Source: Cellulomonas terrae
Lineage (GTDB): Bacteria; Actinomycetota; Actinomycetes; Actinomycetales; Cellulomonadaceae
Direction of reading: 5' to 3'
Assembly (NCBI RefSeq): GCF_007990265.1
Contig: NZ_BJWH01000008.1
Span: 94,991-158,990, forward strand
Length of the DNA: 64,000 nucleotides
Every line of letters starts with the position of its first letter. Position 1 is the first letter of the stretch. Below, in pieces: positions 53,182 to 60,933 of the stretch. Under the pieces are notes generated by a model. That model had not been told where the DNA came from and made no database searches. It saw only the letters and a list, made by a program, of their open reading frames with translations. A program made the position numbers and the translations under genes.

Positions 53182-54273
53182 TCAGTGCAGATCGGCCAGC
53201 GCAGCCCGAATTGTTGTGACGAAGGACACAGCCGAGCGGTCCCAGGTGTAGCGAGAAACCTGGGCGTCCGCAGCGCGGCTCGGGGCGAGATGTCCGGAAA
53301 ATGCCTCGGCGAGAAGTCGCCCGAGATCGCCCACCGGGTCGCCACCCGTCGGGTCGAAGTACGTGCAGGCGTCGCCGCCGGCCTCCGGGATCGCGGTCGC
53401 GGACGACGCGACGACCGTCGTCCCCGCGGCGAGCGCCTCCAGCACGGGTATCCCCCAGCCCTCGCCCAGGCTCGGGAAGACGAACACCGTCGCCTCCCGG
53501 TAGAGCGCCCACAGCTCGTCCTGCGGAACCCCGGTGAGGTGGATCGCCCGTGGGTCGGCCGCGAGCGCGGCGAGCACGGCCGGGTCCTCGTTGTCGTCGG
53601 CGCCCACCACGACGAGCCGGGCGTCCGGGTCCGGTACGCGGTCGAAGGCCGCGAGCGCGGTGCGCAGGTTCTTGCGGGGCTCGAGGCGGCCCACCATGAG
53701 CGCGAACCGGGTCCCGGCAGGGACCTGGCGGGGCAGCGACCCGGGGACGCGGGCCGCCGTGGCGTCGACACCGTTGGGGATCACCGAGATGCGCTCGACG
53801 GGCCGGCCGTAGGCGCGGGCGATCTCCCGTCGGCTGTACTGGGACACCGTGGCGATCGCGCCCGCACGGCGCACGGACCAGCCGACGAGCAGCTTGTTGC
53901 GCCACCGGGTCTTCCACCCGAAGAACGCCGGGTGGGTCTCGAAGAGGACGTCGTGCACCACGACGAGCTGGCGGCGGGCGTCGCGCGGCGGGCTGAAGTA
54001 CTGCGTCACCAGCAGGTCGAGCCGGTCCCGTCGGATCGCGGCCGGCCAGAACCGCAGGTTGCGACCCAGCGGGCCGCCGTCGGGGAGCACCCGGTGCTCA
54101 AACGGCGCACCGGGACCGAGGAGCCCCGCCACGTGGTCCGCGTCCGCCGAGTACACGACGAAGGTGAGGTCCGGGGCGAGCAGCGGCGCGCGGCGCAGGA
54201 TCTCCAGGATCCAGGTGCGGGTGCCCTGGTACTTGCCGTCGAGGACGTGCGCGTCGATCCCGACCCGAGTCAT
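53182..54273 (-). CDS. Glycosyltransferase family 4 protein
   Basis: The 363-residue GT-B enzyme starts MTRVGIDAHVLDGKYQGTRT. C-terminal donor-site motifs are MVGRLEPRKNLRTAL, VFVFPSLGEGWGIPVLEALA and the E-x7-E region. I chose ATG 54273, which overlaps the upstream GT2 gene by 4 nt. It would add a sugar from a nucleotide-sugar donor to a growing exopolysaccharide. Confidence 0.92.
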   Translation of the reverse strand: MTRVGIDAHVLDGKYQGTRTWILEILRRAPLLAPDLTFVVYSADADHVAGLLGPGAPFEHRVLPDGGPLGRNLRFWPAAIRRDRLDLLVTQYFSPPRDARRQLVVVHDVLFETHPAFFGWKTRWRNKLLVGWSVRRAGAIATVSQYSRREIARAYGRPVERISVIPNGVDATAARVPGSLPRQVPAGTRFALMVGRLEPRKNLRTALAAFDRVPDPDARLVVVGADDNEDPAVLAALAADPRAIHLTGVPQDELWALYREATVFVFPSLGEGWGIPVLEALAAGTTVVASSATAIPEAGGDACTYFDPTGGDPVGDLGRLLAEAFSGHLAPSRAADAQVSRYTWDRSAVSFVTTIRAALADLH

Positions 54274-55193
54274 GCGGCCACCGTCCGGGGGGCGCGGCCG
54301 GTCAGGAGCGCGCGGACCGCGAGCCACGCACCGGCGCAGGAGCCGCGCACGACCGCCCCGACCGGGCTCCACGGGCGCAGGAGCTGTCGTCGGCCACCGC
54401 GCAGCAGCACCGACCAGGCGTAGGCCGGCTGGCTGACCAGCCACCGCCCGACGTCGCCACGGCCCAGGTGCCGGGCGGCGAACAGGAGCCGGTTCCGGCA
54501 GTTGTAGTAGTAGTACGTCGACGACTTCGCCCTGCTGCCCGCCGCCGGCTCCTGCGTGCCGCCGACGTCGTGCAGCACCTCCAGGTCCTGGCGCACGAGC
54601 AGCGTGCCGCCGGCGCGGGTGCACCGGTAGGAGAGGTCGACGTCCTCCCAGTAGAGGAAGAAGTCGTCGTCGAAGCCGCCGAGCTCCTGCCACCACGTGA
54701 CGTCCGCGGCGAGGCACGCGCCGCTGAGCCACCCCTCGGTCCGCGGCGCCGTGGGCAGGTCGACGTTCCGGGTGCGGCCGGCGCGCAGGTCGATCCGTCC
54801 GCCCGTGAACCAGGGGCGCCCGTCCGGCCGCAGGACGCGGGGGGAGACGAGCGTGCGCGGTGTGGCCGCGACCTGCCCCGCGAGCTCGTCGAGCACGTGC
54901 GCGTCGGCGGCGGCGTCCGGGTTGACGACGACGACCGCCGTGCAGCCGAGCGCTGCGGCGCGGGCGACCCCGGCGTTGGCGGCGGTCCCGAACCCGGCGT
55001 TCGTGGCGTTCTCGACGAGCTCCCAGCCGAGCTCGTGGCTGACCGTGCGCACGGCGTCACGCGCGCCCGACCCTCGGAAGTTGTCGACGACGACGACGGT
55101 GGACGGCGTGCGCATCGCGGAGCGATCGAGGCCGGCGAGGTTGGCGCGAAGCAACGAGGCGGAGCCGAAGCTCACGACGACGATCCCGAGCAC
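54270..55193 (-). CDS. Glycosyltransferase family 2 (rhamnosyltransferase-like)
   Basis: The 307-residue GT-A enzyme has GIVVVSFGSASLLRANLAGL, VVVVDNFRGSG, NAGFGTAANAGVARA, VVNPDAA and the acceptor motif FDDDFFLYWEDVDLSYR, typical of the WbbL group. GTG 55193 was chosen because TAACGT sits 7 nt upstream. It forms an operon with the downstream GT4 gene and is divergent from the GT at 55263. Confidence 0.92.
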   Translation of the reverse strand: MLGIVVVSFGSASLLRANLAGLDRSAMRTPSTVVVVDNFRGSGARDAVRTVSHELGWELVENATNAGFGTAANAGVARAAALGCTAVVVVNPDAAADAHVLDELAGQVAATPRTLVSPRVLRPDGRPWFTGGRIDLRAGRTRNVDLPTAPRTEGWLSGACLAADVTWWQELGGFDDDFFLYWEDVDLSYRCTRAGGTLLVRQDLEVLHDVGGTQEPAAGSRAKSSTYYYYNCRNRLLFAARHLGRGDVGRWLVSQPAYAWSVLLRGGRRQLLRPWSPVGAVVRGSCAGAWLAVRALLTGRAPRTVAA

Positions 55194-55262
55194 GGGGGAG
55201 ACGTTATCTTGTCGGGCACCGTCGGCCGGCTGGCCGGCGGGGTGAAGAGGGAGGTGAGAGCA

Positions 55263-56357
55263 GTGGGCACACCGCGCACGGCGTCGTCGCGAGTCCGCCT
55301 GTACGAGACGGTGCGCACCGCTCACCTCGAACGGGCGCGGGAGCTGGCGCCCGCCTCGATCGTCTACCGCCGGCGGCGGTACGACTTCGATCCCGGGGTC
55401 GCCGCCGGCCTCGACCTGATCGAGGCCGGTCCCGTCGCGGCCGCCGTCGTGCTCGCGCGGTCCGACGTCCGCGAGCTCGAGATCAACGAGCCGCTGATGG
55501 TGTCGAGCCTGCGCCGGACGGCCCTCGCGCTGGCCGCGGTGACGGTCGCGGGGTGGTTCCGCCGCCGCCGCACCGTCGTCGTCGCGTACGCGATCGCCAA
55601 CGACGACCCGTTCCGGCCGCCGCGTCGCCCCGGCGTGCTTGGCGCGGTGCGCCGGCGCCTCGACGCCGCGCTCATCCGGCTCGTCGCCGGCCGGGTCGAC
55701 CGCATCGCCTACGGGACGGAGGCGTCACGGGACCTCTACGCCCGGGTCGTGCCGTCGATGCGCGCCGTGGCGACGTCGATCCCTGCCCTGCCGACCGCGT
55801 GCTCGTGCGGGCCGGTCCATGAGGGTGCGCCCGGGACGGTCCTGTTCGTCGGCGCCTTCGAGCCGCGCAAGGGCGTCCTCGACCTGCTCGCCGCGTGGCC
55901 CGAGGTCGTGCGGCAGCGACCGCACGCCCGGCTGACCCTGGTCGGGAAGGGGCCGCAGCAGGCCGCCGTCGAGGAGCTCGTCGCCGGTCGGGAGGACGTC
56001 ACGCTCGTCGTCGACCCCCCGCGGGCGCGGGTGCACGAGCTGCAGCGGGAGCACTCGGTCGCGGTCCTGCTCTCCCGCCGGACGCCGACGTGGCGCGAGC
56101 AGGTGGGTCTGCCCGTCGTCGAGGGGCTGGCGCACGGGTGCGCGGTGCTGACGACGACGGAGACCGGGCTGGCCTCGTGGCTCGCGGGGCACGGCCACGC
56201 GGTCGTCGACCCCGACGCCTCCGTCGACGAGGTGGCCGCGCACCTCGTCCGGCTCCTCGACGACGGCCGCTCGGCGGAATCCGTCCTGGCCGACCTCCCG
56301 GCGCGGGACGGCCGGCTCGAGGCTGACACCTGGCTGTTCGGGGCGTCACCCGTGTGA
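55263..56357 (+). CDS. Glycosyltransferase (GT-B, group 1-like)
   Basis: The 364-residue protein has a variable N-terminal half with one hydrophobic stretch (about 86-100) and a clear GT1 C-terminal domain: VLFVGAFEPRKGVLDLLAAW, LTLVGKGPQQ, REQVGLPVVEGLAHGCAVLT and TTETGLASWL. The start GTG 55263 follows a strong GGGAGGTGAG. It acts in the same polysaccharide pathway as its neighbours. Confidence 0.88.
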   Translation: MGTPRTASSRVRLYETVRTAHLERARELAPASIVYRRRRYDFDPGVAAGLDLIEAGPVAAAVVLARSDVRELEINEPLMVSSLRRTALALAAVTVAGWFRRRRTVVVAYAIANDDPFRPPRRPGVLGAVRRRLDAALIRLVAGRVDRIAYGTEASRDLYARVVPSMRAVATSIPALPTACSCGPVHEGAPGTVLFVGAFEPRKGVLDLLAAWPEVVRQRPHARLTLVGKGPQQAAVEELVAGREDVTLVVDPPRARVHELQREHSVAVLLSRRTPTWREQVGLPVVEGLAHGCAVLTTTETGLASWLAGHGHAVVDPDASVDEVAAHLVRLLDDGRSAESVLADLPARDGRLEADTWLFGASPV

Positions 56358-56466
56358 GCCACGGCACAGACCTCAGCCGGGTGAAATCGGGTCATGGCGG
56401 ATGAATCGGACAATACGTACGTAATACGTTCATCTCCTGTCCAACACCCCGGGGGAGGTTCGAGCT
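56358..56466 (+). promoter_or_regulatory. Promoter region of the phosphoglycosyltransferase gene
   Basis: The region holds CGGGTGAAA (56378-56386, reverse of TTTCACCCG), a run of TACGT units (56414-56429, containing the palindrome TACGTACGTA) and GGACA/TGTCC arms (56408-56412 and 56439-56443). Shine-Dalgarno GGGGGAGG precedes the ATG at 56467. Confidence 0.5.
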
Positions 56467-58005
56467 ATGACGTTGACAGTCGGGCACGGTGCCGAGAACA
56501 CCGACTCAGGCGTCGAACGTCGCCGCCCCGCACTGCACCCACGCCGGTCGTGGGCGTCGCCCGAACCCTTCGTCCGGCGCTCGACGCCGCACAACTCCGG
56601 CACGACGTCGCTGCTGGCTGTCCCGTGGCGCAACGCCGCCGCCGGCTACCAGCACCTCACGATCGCCATCGACGTCATCGCCGCCTTCGCGGCCGTCACG
56701 CTCGCCGCCGCCCTCGGCACCGGCTCGTTCGGCGCGGCGGTCCTGCTCGGCGCGGTCGCCGTCCTCGTCTTCACCGCGATGGTCACGATCATGCGCGGCT
56801 ACGAGCGGCACAACCTCGGCGACGGCCCGGACGAGTTCCAGGCCGTCCTGCGGGCCTCGGTCGTCGTCGCCGCCGCACTCATGGCGCTCGCCTACCTGAC
56901 CCCCGTCGAGGTGCCCCGTTCCGCGGTCCTCGTCGGGGTCCCGCTCCTGGCCGGCACGGCGTTCCTGGGCCGCTACGCCCACCGCCGCGTCCTGCACCAC
57001 TCCCGCAACCAGGGCCAGGCGATGATGCGGACCATCGTCGTCGGTGACACCGCGTCGGTGTCCGGGGTGGCGCACGACCTCGGCGTCGCGTCCCACCACG
57101 GGTACCTCGTCATCGGGGCGTGCCTGTCGGACGTCGTCCCGGAGAACCTCCTCGAGGTCCCGGTGCCGACGCTCGGGTCGCTCGCCGACGTGCCGCAGGT
57201 GGTCGTCGACTACGCCGTGTCCGTCGTGGTCGTCGCCGGCAACGCGCTGAGCGGCGACGCCCTGCGCCGGCTGTCCTGGGCGCTGCGTCGTGCCGGTGCG
57301 GAGCTCGTCGTCGCCCCCGGGCTGGTCGAGGTCGTGCAGGAGCGCGTCTCCATGCACCCGACCGCCGGCCTCTCGCTCATGCGCCTGGAGATCGAGGCGC
57401 CACGGCGCCGGCTCCTGGCCAAGGCGGCCATGGACCGCTCGCTCGGGCTCCTCGCCCTCCTGGTCGCCTCGCCGGTGATCCTCGCCGGTGCACTGGCCGT
57501 CCGGCTGACCTCGCCCGGCAAGGCGTTCTACACCCAGACCCGCGTCGGGGTGGACGGGCGAGAGTTCACCATCTGGAAGCTGCGCAGCATGTACGTCGAC
57601 GCCGACCGGCGCCGGGCGGAGCTGCTGGAGCACAGCGACCGTGACGGCCTGATGTTCAAGATGACCGAGGACCCCCGGGTGACGCCCGTCGGACGCGTCC
57701 TGCGCCGGTTCTCGATCGACGAGCTCCCGCAGCTGTTCAACGTCGTGCTCGGCGACATGTCCCTGGTCGGCCCGCGGCCGCCGCTGCGCGAGGAGGTGCG
57801 CGGCTACCACGACGCGGTGCACCAGCGCCTGCGCGTCAAGCCGGGCATCACCGGCCTGTGGCAGGTGTCGGGCAGGGCGGACCTGAGCTGGGAGGAGTCG
57901 GTCCGGCTCGACCTGCGCTACGTCGACAACTGGTCCGTCACGATGGACCTGATGATCATGTGGAAGACCTTCCGCGCCGTCGTCACGGGGGCCGGCGCGT
58001 ACTGA
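56467..58005 (+). CDS. Polyprenyl glycosylphosphotransferase (WbaP/CpsE-like)
   Basis: The 512-residue membrane enzyme has four to five N-terminal membrane segments (about 60-165), a Rossmann-like middle domain and a C-terminal bacterial sugar transferase domain (about 318-512). Its motifs are KAAMDRSLGLLALLVASPVI, FTIWKLRSMYVDA, RVLRRFSIDELPQLFNV and SLVGPRPPLREEV. It loads the first sugar-1-phosphate onto undecaprenyl phosphate and so starts the repeat unit. It is the key enzyme of the surface polysaccharide cluster. Confidence 0.94.
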   Translation: MTLTVGHGAENTDSGVERRRPALHPRRSWASPEPFVRRSTPHNSGTTSLLAVPWRNAAAGYQHLTIAIDVIAAFAAVTLAAALGTGSFGAAVLLGAVAVLVFTAMVTIMRGYERHNLGDGPDEFQAVLRASVVVAAALMALAYLTPVEVPRSAVLVGVPLLAGTAFLGRYAHRRVLHHSRNQGQAMMRTIVVGDTASVSGVAHDLGVASHHGYLVIGACLSDVVPENLLEVPVPTLGSLADVPQVVVDYAVSVVVVAGNALSGDALRRLSWALRRAGAELVVAPGLVEVVQERVSMHPTAGLSLMRLEIEAPRRRLLAKAAMDRSLGLLALLVASPVILAGALAVRLTSPGKAFYTQTRVGVDGREFTIWKLRSMYVDADRRRAELLEHSDRDGLMFKMTEDPRVTPVGRVLRRFSIDELPQLFNVVLGDMSLVGPRPPLREEVRGYHDAVHQRLRVKPGITGLWQVSGRADLSWEESVRLDLRYVDNWSVTMDLMIMWKTFRAVVTGAGAY

Positions 58006-58116
58006 CCCGCGGCACACGGAGCCGGCTCTGCCGGTCGACCCCGGACGGCGGTACCGCCCCGGAGCCTGACAGGGTAGACATCGAGGCTCAGGATGAGCAG
58101 TGGGAGGAATCGGTCG

Positions 58117-59337
58117 ATGGTTGCCACCAGCGCCCGGGCGTTGCGCATCGCGCTCGTCGGGACGCGCGGGGTCCCGGCCCGTTACGGCGGGTTCGAGACG
58201 TGCGTCGAGGAGGTCGGTGCCCGGCTCGTCGACCGTGGGCACGACGTCCTCGTGTACTGCCGCGGAGGTGACGAGGACGAGCGTCCGTCGTCGTACCGCG
58301 GCATGCGGCTCGTGCACCTGCCCGCCGTCCGTCGCCGCTCCCTGGAGACGCTGAGCCACACCGCGCTGTCCGTCGCGCACCAGGTCCGTCACCCGGCGGA
58401 CGCCGCCATCGTGTTCAACGCCGCGAACGCCGCGCTGCTGCCCGTGCTGCGCGCCCGCCGGATCCCGGTCGCCACGCACGTCGACGGTCTGGAGTGGAAG
58501 CGCGCGAAGTGGGGCGGCGCGGGGCGTCGGTACTACCGCACCGCGGAGTCGCTGGCCGTGCGCTGGTCCGACGCGCTCATCGCCGACGCCGCAGGCATCG
58601 CCGACTACTACACGGCGGAGTTCGGGGCGCCCACCGAGCAGATCGCCTACGGCGCCCCCCTGCTCGACGGGGTGGGGGACGCCAAGCTCGCCGACCTGGG
58701 CCTGACCTCGCGCGGCTACCACCTCGTCGTCGCGCGCTTCGAGCCGGAGAACCACGTCGAGCTCATCGTCGAGGGGTACCGCCGGTCGGGCGCCACGCTG
58801 CCGCTCGTCGTCGTCGGCTCCGCGCCGTACGCCGACGAGTACACCGCGCGCGTCGAGGCCGCCGCCGACGACCGGGTGCGGCTGCTCGGGGGCGTCTGGG
58901 ACCAGGACCTGCTCGACCAGCTCTACGCCCACTGCCTGCTGTACGTGCACGGGCACAGCGTCGGCGGCACCAACCCGTCGCTGCTGCGGGCGATCGGCGC
59001 GGGCGCTCCGACGGCCGCCTTCGACGTGTCGTTCAACCGTGAGGTGCTGGGCGCTGCGGGGCGCTGGTTCGCGACGCCCGACGACGTCACCGCGGCCGTC
59101 GAGGACGCCGAGCGCGACCCGGCCGGTGCGGTGGCCCGCGGCGTCGAGCTGCGTGCGCGGGCCGCCGACTACGACTGGGACACCGTGGCGGAGGCGTACG
59201 AGGACCTCTGCAGGCGCCTCGCGGCCCGCGCGTTCGCCGGGGTCCGGCGCCCGTCCGGTCGGCGTCGTGGAGCCGGCGACGTCCTGCCCGTACGGTCGGT
59301 CCAGCAGCAGGCTGTCCAGGGGGAGGCGACGACGTGA
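58117..59337 (+). CDS. Glycosyltransferase with DUF1972-type N-terminus
   Basis: The 406-residue GT4-like enzyme has RIALVGTRGVPARYGGFET, the DUF1972 signature of rhamnosyltransferases. It continues with HVDGLEWKRAKWGGAGRRYY, a donor domain VVARFEPENHVELIVEGY, and HGHSVGGTNPSLLRAIGAGA. I used ATG 58117 (GGGAGGA 8 nt upstream) rather than 58093. Its stop overlaps the next gene by 4 nt, so the two are co-translated. Confidence 0.92.
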   Translation: MVATSARALRIALVGTRGVPARYGGFETCVEEVGARLVDRGHDVLVYCRGGDEDERPSSYRGMRLVHLPAVRRRSLETLSHTALSVAHQVRHPADAAIVFNAANAALLPVLRARRIPVATHVDGLEWKRAKWGGAGRRYYRTAESLAVRWSDALIADAAGIADYYTAEFGAPTEQIAYGAPLLDGVGDAKLADLGLTSRGYHLVVARFEPENHVELIVEGYRRSGATLPLVVVGSAPYADEYTARVEAAADDRVRLLGGVWDQDLLDQLYAHCLLYVHGHSVGGTNPSLLRAIGAGAPTAAFDVSFNREVLGAAGRWFATPDDVTAAVEDAERDPAGAVARGVELRARAADYDWDTVAEAYEDLCRRLAARAFAGVRRPSGRRRGAGDVLPVRSVQQQAVQGEATT

Positions 59338-60146
59338 CCGAGGTGACCAAGGTGTCGGAACCAGCTCAGCAGCCCGATCCCCGGACCGTCGCGGCCTCGG
59401 AGTCGTACCGGGAGACGCTCGCGCGGCTCGGCGGGGTGCAGAAGGGCGCCCGTGGCGCGCCCGCGTACTCGCGGTTCGTGAACCGTCGGGCCGGTCGGCT
59501 CCTCGCAGCGGCGTGCTACCGCGCCGGGCTCACCCCGAACGCCGTCACCGCGATCAGTGCCGTGTGGACGTTCAGCGCGATCGCCGTGCTCGCCCTCCTG
59601 CCGCCGTCGTGGTGGGTCGGGCTGCTCGTCGCGTTCCTGCTGCTCGTCGGCTACGCGTTCGACTCCGCCGACGGGCAGGTCGCCCGGCTGCGCGGGGGCG
59701 GGACCATCGCCGGCGAGTGGCTGGACCACCTGATCGACTCCATCAAGGTCGCCAGCCTGCACCTCGCGGTGCTCGTGGGCCTCTACCGGTTCGACGTCGT
59801 CCCGGACGTGTGGCTGCTCGTCCCGCTCGTGTACTCGGCCGTGTGGTCGGTGCTGTTCTTCGCGATGATCCTCAACGACCAGCTGCGCCGTCAGGCGGGC
59901 GTGACGATGCGCGCCACGGCCGGGGAGCGTGCCCCCGTGCTGCGCTCGCTGATCGTCGCGCCGACGGACTACGGCGTGCTCTGCCTGTCGTTCGCGCTCT
60001 ACGGCGCGACGACGCTGTTCATGGGTGTCTACACCGCGCTCTGCCTGGCCACCGCGGGGTACCTCGCGCTGGCCGTGCGCTCGTGGTTCCGAGAGATGAC
60101 GGGCCTGCGGCGACCGCCGAGCCAGGCTCGTGGAGGAGAAGCGTGA
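59334..60146 (+). CDS. CDP-alcohol phosphatidyltransferase family membrane enzyme
   Basis: The 270-residue protein has several membrane segments and the full catalytic motif in DSADGQVARLRGGG, continuing with a GEWLDHLIDS stretch (pattern D-x2-D-G-x2-A-R-x8-G-x3-D-x3-D). The family joins a CDP-alcohol to an alcohol acceptor, as in phosphatidylinositol phosphate synthesis. Being coupled to a glycosyltransferase (4-nt overlap) in a polysaccharide locus suggests it adds a phospho-alcohol, for instance inositol- or glycerol-phosphate, to a glycan or lipid carrier; this is inference. Confidence 0.9.
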   Translation: MTEVTKVSEPAQQPDPRTVAASESYRETLARLGGVQKGARGAPAYSRFVNRRAGRLLAAACYRAGLTPNAVTAISAVWTFSAIAVLALLPPSWWVGLLVAFLLLVGYAFDSADGQVARLRGGGTIAGEWLDHLIDSIKVASLHLAVLVGLYRFDVVPDVWLLVPLVYSAVWSVLFFAMILNDQLRRQAGVTMRATAGERAPVLRSLIVAPTDYGVLCLSFALYGATTLFMGVYTALCLATAGYLALAVRSWFREMTGLRRPPSQARGGEA

Positions 60147-60823
60147 CCCTGGATTCGACCGAGGACCAGCAGTCCGGCAGGCCCCGCTGGCTCGTCCCCG
60201 TCGCGATCGGCGCGGGTGCGCTGGTGCTCGCGGCGGTGGTGTGGGCGGCCGTGGCCTCCGGCGCGTCCGACGAGGACGCGGCCCCGACGACCTCCGCGAG
60301 CAGCAGCGCGACGGTGACGTCGACCCCGGAGCCCGAGCCCAGCGCGTCGCCGACCACCCCACCGAGCACGGAGCCCGCTCCGGCGCCGAGCACCGACCCG
60401 GAGGCACCGTTCGTGCCCGGCACGGAGCCTGCCGTCCCGCTGACGTCGACCGCGGAGTTCGGCACCGGCATGTCGGCGCGGGTGGCCGGGCTGGAGTCGG
60501 TCGCCGGCGTGGCGGAAGGGCCCGGCGAGGTGGCCGGTCCGTCGGTCCGCGTGTCGGTCGTGCTGACCAACGGCACCGGCGCGGCCGCGTCCCTCGACTC
60601 GACCGTGGTCAACCTGTACGCCGGCGAGCAGCTCGCCCCGGGTGAACCTCTCAGCGGGCCCGGCGTCAGCGTGTTCACGGGCACCCTCGCTCCGGGCGCC
60701 TCGGCGACGGGCGTCTACGTGTTCCGCGTGCCCCCGGACCTGCGGGACCACCTCCAGATCACCGTGAGCTACGACCCGACGGCGACGACGGTGCTGTTCG
60801 AGGGGCCCGGACCGGCGGCCTGA
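60143..60823 (+). CDS. Single-TM protein with extracellular DUF4352-like domain
   Basis: The 226-residue protein has one membrane segment (WLVPVAIGAGALVLAAVVWA), a Ser/Thr/Pro/Glu linker of about 65 residues and a beta-rich outer domain (ARVAGLESVAGVAEGPGEVA, then GVYVFRVPPDLRDHLQITVS). The fold resembles DUF4352/telomeric-repeat-like Ig domains. GGAGGAGA precedes the GTG, which overlaps the upstream gene by 4 nt, so it belongs to the same operon. Role unknown, perhaps assembly of the exported polymer. Confidence 0.75.
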   Translation: MTLDSTEDQQSGRPRWLVPVAIGAGALVLAAVVWAAVASGASDEDAAPTTSASSSATVTSTPEPEPSASPTTPPSTEPAPAPSTDPEAPFVPGTEPAVPLTSTAEFGTGMSARVAGLESVAGVAEGPGEVAGPSVRVSVVLTNGTGAAASLDSTVVNLYAGEQLAPGEPLSGPGVSVFTGTLAPGASATGVYVFRVPPDLRDHLQITVSYDPTATTVLFEGPGPAA

Positions 60824-60834
60824 ACGCCTGACCA

Positions 60835-60882
60835 TTTCACCCGTTGTGTCCTGTTTAGGGGTGTTTTGGACTCGTAGGATCG
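60835..60882 (+). promoter_or_regulatory. Promoter region of the mosaic surface protein
   Basis: A TTTCACCCG motif (60835-60843) is followed by TGTTTA, 17 nt and TAGGAT, a plausible -35/-10 pair (about 60852-60880). The ATG at 60934 has GAGGA 6 nt upstream. Confidence 0.5.
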
Positions 60883-60933
60883 GCGTGGGTCGGCCCCCCG
60901 CCCGCCCGCAACCGAGCGCTACGAGGATGTGTC

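Noticed and set aside
48650..53251. Plus-strand ORF of 1533 codons across the beta-helix genes
   Set aside because: Shadow frame opposite two secreted proteins with clear signal peptides and repeats; its product is Gly/Arg/Val/Asp-rich without domains.
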